Shown here in pieces: positions 61,301-64,000 of a stretch of 64,000 bases of DNA (positions are counted from its first letter, which is position 1; every line of letters starts with the position of its first letter). Under the pieces are notes generated by a model. That model did not search any database and was not told the DNA's origin. It was given only the letters and a program-made list of their open reading frames with translations. The stretch is from Murimonas intestini (GTDB taxonomy: Bacteria; Bacillota; Clostridia; Lachnospirales; Lachnospiraceae): the NCBI RefSeq assembly GCF_024622195.1, contig NZ_JANKBI010000001.1, forward strand, positions 813,112-877,111, in the 5' to 3' direction. The position numbers and the translations under genes were made by a program.

Positions 61301-61406
61301 TCAAGTTATATTAAAAAAAGGTATAACGAAAGAACAATTAAAAATACGTATTGAAGAAGAATTTAGCGACTGTGGAGTAGAAGTATGGGATTGCCAGCTA
61401 ATATAG
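58374..61406 (+). CDS. Fkp-like bifunctional sugar kinase / GDP-sugar pyrophosphorylase
   Basis: A 1010-residue fusion, close to Bacteroides Fkp (about 950). Residues about 1-430 are the nucleotidyltransferase domain (NNERIGSGGATLNVLYYLAD near 78-96, LLLHSGGDSKRIPQYSACGK near 104-123), with a short left-handed helix near 385-430. Residues about 655-1010 are a GHMP kinase: PVRVNFCGSPSDAAPY near 661, PKGSGLGTSSIIAAA near 781 and CGAGGGGFLQV near 967. Fkp phosphorylates L-fucose at C1 and makes GDP-L-fucose, and also accepts D-arabinose, which has the same ring configuration. Its neighbours (A5P isomerase, phosphatase) favour D-arabinose here (inference). Confidence 0.88.
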   Translation: MNREMFLAQSYRDAWSDYDYTCKNHDASRWDWVIITASNTKQAEAYQLQIDKRIKESCLPSNINFVIIPDLNNERIGSGGATLNVLYYLADKLGIENVKKQKILLLHSGGDSKRIPQYSACGKLFAPVPRVLPNGKKATIFDELLISVSGIPARTGAGMLVLPGDTEVLFNPLQLDLAACDAAGLSIKASIESGTEHGVFLQGNESFDKRNKNVSKFLHKQSEVVLRTAGAVDSYDKVDVDTGCIWLGSKIINALLELICINNKLSETTFKKFVNPKVCLSFYADFLYPMADESTLESYYKETPENVFSNELKECRTAIWEKLHTFHLSLVKMLPAEYIHFGMTHEMYDLLVHDIPKYYSLGWNKRILTNAVSGTVINSYVDESTVLLEDCFIEDCVIGKNCHIGSGSILSGIEIDNIEVPQNIVLHALKLNNSKYVCRIYGRNDNPKSSKTDTFLQSSLVRLMEKNGLDNSDLWDTPAASIWNAKIYCECDTLKESINMALCLYRIMNETASIEEFNKWKACVHYSLKDSFGEADVSAILKRQDDIEQLVRIKKCILSLDGNKPMINAISELGTPIAPDMFKSLLEYASISSFPLNMRIYLLLSTLCKQLNHTISGLNFINLEDKSYEIIRNEIIKATMEKHSFLFKQAKFVHEQVTCQLPVRVNFCGSPSDAAPYCLEHGGTMLDGALLLKGKLPVSVTVKHLEKPVVVFESIDQGEIVEISEISCIRNCNNLFDKFSLHKAVLVACGLIPTLDNGQSLQDICKIIGGGLKISTSVDVPKGSGLGTSSIIAAACIKALNQILNQDVSDECIYSQVFLAEQLMLTGGGWQDQVGGLKKGLKYFTSKPGLYQKIGVEYLDLEKNVFEELNQRFALIFSGQRRLARNVLHEEMNQCIRNDAEAMKSISKIREYCALMKYNLEKGDVTAFAHYITKQFELVKCLDKGASNTCIEYIFNVCDDLIDGKSICGAGGGGFLQVILKKGITKEQLKIRIEEEFSDCGVEVWDCQLI

Positions 61407-61421
61407 ATAGTAGGTGGATAA

Positions 61422-62384
61422 ATGAAAAAGTACGAAATGGCGAAAGAAGTGTTTGAAAAAGAAATTGAAGCACTTAAAAATATTTCTTATAATTTGGATG
61501 AGGTCTTCGACAAAATGCTAGAAGCGATAATTGCCTGTCAGGGGAAAGTAGTTTTTATTGGAATGGGAAAAAGTGGCCATATTGCAGGTAAAATGGCTGC
61601 TACTATGTCAAGTTTAGGGACATGTGCTATTTCAATTCATCCTGGGGAATGCATGCATGGCGATTTAGGAATGATTCAAAAATCAGATGTTGTTGTTTTA
61701 ATTTCATATTCAGGAGAAAGTGATGAGATACTACGGATTATCCCAAGTATAAATATTATTGGTGCAAATATATTAGGCATTACTTGCAATCGCAATTCTT
61801 CTTTGGCAAAAGCTTGTAAGATAGTGCAAGTTTTCGAAAATGTTAAAGAAGCTTGCCATATGGGATTAGCTCCTACTACCTCAACAACAGTAGTATTAGT
61901 ATATGGAGATGCATTGGCAGTGACAGCAGCAAGGTTGAAGGGATTTGATAAAAAAGAGTTTGGAGTATTTCATCCTGCTGGGTCTTTAGGAAAAAGGTTA
62001 ACTGTACGCTCAATTGACTTGATGCATGGAATACATGATGAACATAATATCAATGAGAACACAACATTAACAGATGCATTGATTGCTATTTCTGAAAGTG
62101 ATACGGATTTATTAACCGTCGTAAATGAACAAGGTAAACTAATTGGTATCGTAACAAATGGTGATTTAAAACGTAAAATAAAAGAAAATGTGGATATATA
62201 CGTGGATACTGTTAAGGATCTTATTCATTTTTATCCGTATTTTGTAGATGTCTCATCTATGGCAGTGGAGGCCTTAAAAATTATGGAAGATAATGGTATT
62301 CATTCACTGCCAATTGTTAAAGAAGAACATCCTATCGGTGTGGTTGAAAAAAGGGACATATTAAAAATAGGTATTTATCTGTAG
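61422..62384 (+). CDS. KpsF/GutQ-type arabinose-5-phosphate isomerase (SIS plus two CBS domains)
   Basis: A 320-residue protein with an N-terminal SIS domain (GKVVFIGMGKSGHIAGKMA near 40-58, ISYSGESDEILRI near 94, HPAGSLGKRL near 184) and a CBS pair at about 205-320. This matches D-arabinose-5-phosphate isomerase, which interconverts ribulose-5-phosphate and arabinose-5-phosphate. The usual use, Kdo synthesis, needs KdsA and KdsB, which are absent here and unexpected in Gram-positives. This points to arabinose as the product wanted. The ribosome site GTAGGTGG precedes the ATG. Confidence 0.92.
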   Translation: MKKYEMAKEVFEKEIEALKNISYNLDEVFDKMLEAIIACQGKVVFIGMGKSGHIAGKMAATMSSLGTCAISIHPGECMHGDLGMIQKSDVVVLISYSGESDEILRIIPSINIIGANILGITCNRNSSLAKACKIVQVFENVKEACHMGLAPTTSTTVVLVYGDALAVTAARLKGFDKKEFGVFHPAGSLGKRLTVRSIDLMHGIHDEHNINENTTLTDALIAISESDTDLLTVVNEQGKLIGIVTNGDLKRKIKENVDIYVDTVKDLIHFYPYFVDVSSMAVEALKIMEDNGIHSLPIVKEEHPIGVVEKRDILKIGIYL

Positions 62385-62397
62385 GAGATTATTAATC

Positions 62398-63204
62398 ATG
62401 AAGTTTAAATTGCTTGCTTTAGACTTAGATGGCACATTGACAAACTCCCGAAAAGAGGTTTCAAATGAGAATAAAATAGCGATTAAAAAGGCTATAGATA
62501 ATGGGGTAAAAATAGTATTAGCTTCCGGCAGACCAGTTATAGGAATGCAAAAAGTTGCTGAAGAATTAGAATTAGTCAAATATGGGGGATATATATTAGC
62601 CTATAATGGTGGCCATATCATAGAGTGTAAATCAGGAAAAACTATTATTAAGGAAACAATCCCTTTTGAATATTATCACGATATATGCGAATGTGGGAAA
62701 AAATTTGGTGCACATACGCTAACTTACAATGAAAAAGGGATTATTGCTGAAAACGATGAATCTAGTTATGTAAGAAAAGAAGCCTATAATAATTCCATAT
62801 TAATTACCAAGGTAAATAACTTAGAGTCTGTTATAAAAGAAGCCATAGTAAAATTTATGATTGTAGGTGATCCACTAAAATTAAAAGAAACATATTATTA
62901 TATCCAAGATTTATTTAAAAATAAATTAAATGTGTTTTTTTCTGAACCATACTTTTTAGAAATTACTCCATTAGGCGTGGAAAAAGCAGCATCATTAGCA
63001 AAGCTACTTAAATACCTAACAATAGATAGAGAAGAACTGATTGCCTGCGGTGATGGTCTAAATGATATATCTATGTTGAAGTATGCAGGATTCGCTGTTG
63101 CAATGGGAAATGCTTACAAAGAGACAAAGGAATGTGCAGATTACATAGTAGCTACCAATGAAAAAAATGGTGTTGCGGAGGCAATTGAAAAATTTATACT
63201 ATAA
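62398..63204 (+). CDS. Cof-type HAD phosphatase
   Basis: A 268-residue HAD of the Cof (C2-cap) subfamily, which dephosphorylates sugar phosphates. Motifs are LLALDLDGTLTNSRKEVS near residue 5, VLASGRP near 40, and GVEKAASLAKLL with ELIACGDGLNDISMLKYAG near 198-230. It is longer than KdsC (about 180 residues) and lacks its tetrameric capless form. With the isomerase upstream it would release free D-arabinose for the Fkp-like kinase (inference). TAGGAG precedes the ATG. It is the last gene of the operon. Confidence 0.88.
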   Translation: MKFKLLALDLDGTLTNSRKEVSNENKIAIKKAIDNGVKIVLASGRPVIGMQKVAEELELVKYGGYILAYNGGHIIECKSGKTIIKETIPFEYYHDICECGKKFGAHTLTYNEKGIIAENDESSYVRKEAYNNSILITKVNNLESVIKEAIVKFMIVGDPLKLKETYYYIQDLFKNKLNVFFSEPYFLEITPLGVEKAASLAKLLKYLTIDREELIACGDGLNDISMLKYAGFAVAMGNAYKETKECADYIVATNEKNGVAEAIEKFIL

Positions 63205-63385
63205 CATTAACGATGGTGTAAAAATTTCTGCACCTTTGAAAAACAATTTTTTTCTGGCTGTTCATCTAGAAAAACTGCTTTTTTGATAAATTAGTTTACT
63301 AGTCTAAAAATATGATTATTCAATAACAGGATAAAGTGGCTTTAGCTTAATCCTCAATGTCATTTAGATAAGCTTTCAAGATATA

Positions 63386-63424
63386 TGGTTAGATTCCAAA
63401 ATAAAGGGGTCTAACCATTTTTTT
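63386..63424 (+). terminator. Terminator of the capsule operon
   Basis: Perfect eight-base arms TGGTTAGA (63386-63393) and TCTAACCA (63410-63417) followed directly by seven T residues. It lies 182 bp after the last stop codon. The sequence between 63205 and 63385 contains no supported gene. Confidence 0.88.
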
Positions 63425-63451
63425 AATTTAACTATTGACATATCACCTCAA

Positions 63452-63655
63452 GTGTGCGGCCGCTCTCGTTAACGATTGTTTTTCGGTAACGAGAGCGGCC
63501 CATGGTAAACGCCAAATAGCAAGTACCTTGACATTTTTGAATATTCTCGTGCGGGAGTACCGCTGTTCCGGAGGAACGGAAACCGCCAATCTGGCGGCAG
63601 GAAACCGTTGTTCCGGGACAGGGATACCTCACTTAATTGATTTTTACCTGCGAGT
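63452..63655. mobile_element. Noncoding end of an IS21-family element
   Basis: GC rises sharply at about 63452. Perfect 14-base arms GGCCGCTCTCGTTA (63458-63471) and TAACGAGAGCGGCC (63487-63500) form a stem near the probable terminus, close to TGTGCGGC. A second foldback (CCGCCA-ATC-TGGCGG) lies near 63582-63596. It immediately follows the stop of a partial istB and precedes the capsule operon's terminator, so the insertion sequence ends here. The other end lies outside the window. Confidence 0.55.
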
Positions 63656-64000
63656 TTACTCGCTTAATGCCGGATCTAACCCATATACTTCCCGCATGGA
63701 TCTGTAATTCGTAGGATCTGTCGGGATGATGTTGATCTTGTATGCATCATGTTTGATGCGATCCAGGATTGCTTCCGAAAGAGGGCTGTCATCTCCACCC
63801 AACTGATCATACCAGCCATTGGAATCATACTGCGAGCAGAAGATGGTAGATGACTTCCTGCGTCTCCTATGGAGAAGTTCCAGAATGTCATGCTGTTCGG
63901 ACTCGGTAGGTTTCAGCAGGAGCCATTCATCGATGATCAGCAGGACTGGATTGGCATATTTACTTTGGACTTTCTTATATGTGCCGTCATTACGTGCCAT
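63656..64000 (-). CDS. istB: IS21-family helper ATPase IstB, N-terminal part outside the window
   Basis: The 114 visible residues are the C-terminal part of IstB, an AAA+ ATPase that directs IS21 transposition. The Walker B region is NPVLLIIDEWLLL, and the family block ILDRIKHDAYKINI lies near the end. The full protein is about 250 residues, and the frame continues past the right edge. The ATG exactly at the edge may be internal. Confidence 0.88.
   Translation of the reverse strand: MARNDGTYKKVQSKYANPVLLIIDEWLLLKPTESEQHDILELLHRRRRKSSTIFCSQYDSNGWYDQLGGDDSPLSEAILDRIKHDAYKINIIPTDPTNYRSMREVYGLDPALSE

Noticed and set aside
58374..61406. Simple L-fucose salvage enzyme
   Set aside because: Not excluded, but no fucose uptake or permease gene is near. 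The adjacent isomerase and phosphatase make free D-arabinose from central metabolism, which explains the set better.
61422..63204. Kdo biosynthesis genes (KdsD/KdsC)
   Set aside because: KdsA and KdsB are absent. The HAD protein is of the larger Cof type, and Kdo is not expected in this kind of organism.
1..64000. CRISPR arrays, tRNA or rRNA genes, prophage
   Set aside because: No regularly spaced repeats, no cloverleaf or rRNA sequence, and no phage structural genes were seen. The only integrase stands alone.

Overview
The window reads as a chromosomal segment of a low-to-mid GC Firmicute, most likely a gut Lachnospiraceae-type clostridium. The case rests on strong AGGAGG ribosome sites, TTGACA/TATAAT promoters, and gene families typical of that group (YerC/TrpR-like, DUF1836, DUF3783, PcrA with its C-terminal KOW/Tudor-like tail, OPT transporter plus PqqD-like partner, rubrerythrin, LytTR regulators, LtaS-like sulfatases). 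No species can be named from sequence alone.

Layout. 1-3949 (minus): the 5' part of dTDP-glucose 4,6-dehydratase (rfbB) and an SH3b / MBOAT / DHHW cell-envelope O-acylation operon. 4024-15425: mostly housekeeping genes (pcrA, DUF1836, yerC, PHP phosphatase, PqqD-like/OPT, rubrerythrin, a ribbon-helix-helix protein, an orphan ABC binding lipoprotein, a polyprenyl-phosphate-type glycosyltransferase and a divergent sugar nucleotidyltransferase). Three small inverted-repeat elements, each with a perfect 8-bp target duplication, sit in intergenic spots here. 15546-31926 (minus): a large unexplained locus. A 239-aa two-repeat beta protein is followed by a transcription attenuator, then a 1054-aa (probably longer) protein and a 3446-aa giant that are translationally coupled. 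Two paralogous one-component LytTR regulators lie downstream. A 9-bp direct repeat at 21-bp period, abutting a promoter with a poor -35, lies upstream of the first gene and looks like the LytTR operator. 31971-34565: an LtaS-like sulfatase. 34566-36400: an IS110-family element with long structured noncoding flanks. 36593-41752 (minus, AT-rich): DUF3783, a glycosyltransferase remnant, an intact GT2, a YfhO-family membrane protein and an acyltransferase. 42463-44377 (minus): a tyrosine recombinase and a membrane-proximal metallophosphoesterase.

44529-63204 (plus) is one long surface-polysaccharide operon in two parts. The first (44529 to about 50200, moderate GC) encodes a DRE-TIM aldolase, a HAD phosphatase, a ThDP enzyme, an NAD-dependent epimerase/reductase and a GT2. 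These are C-C bond-forming enzymes that could build an unusual branched or extended sugar. The second (about 50200 to 63204, very AT-rich, probably acquired) encodes GT8, UDP-glucose dehydrogenase, a GT-B transferase, an acyltransferase, a GT39/PMT-like membrane protein, a Wzx-type flippase, an Fkp-like kinase/pyrophosphorylase, an arabinose-5-phosphate isomerase-like SIS-CBS protein and a Cof-type HAD phosphatase. The last three make a coherent route from ribulose-5-phosphate to GDP-D-arabinose (inference). The operon ends in a clear terminator, and the window closes in the end of an IS21-family element with a partial istB.

The most novel items are the LytTR-controlled giant-protein locus with its putative operator and non-AUG start, the three-member family of short inverted-repeat elements with 8-bp target duplications, and the two sugar-building cassettes of the capsule operon.
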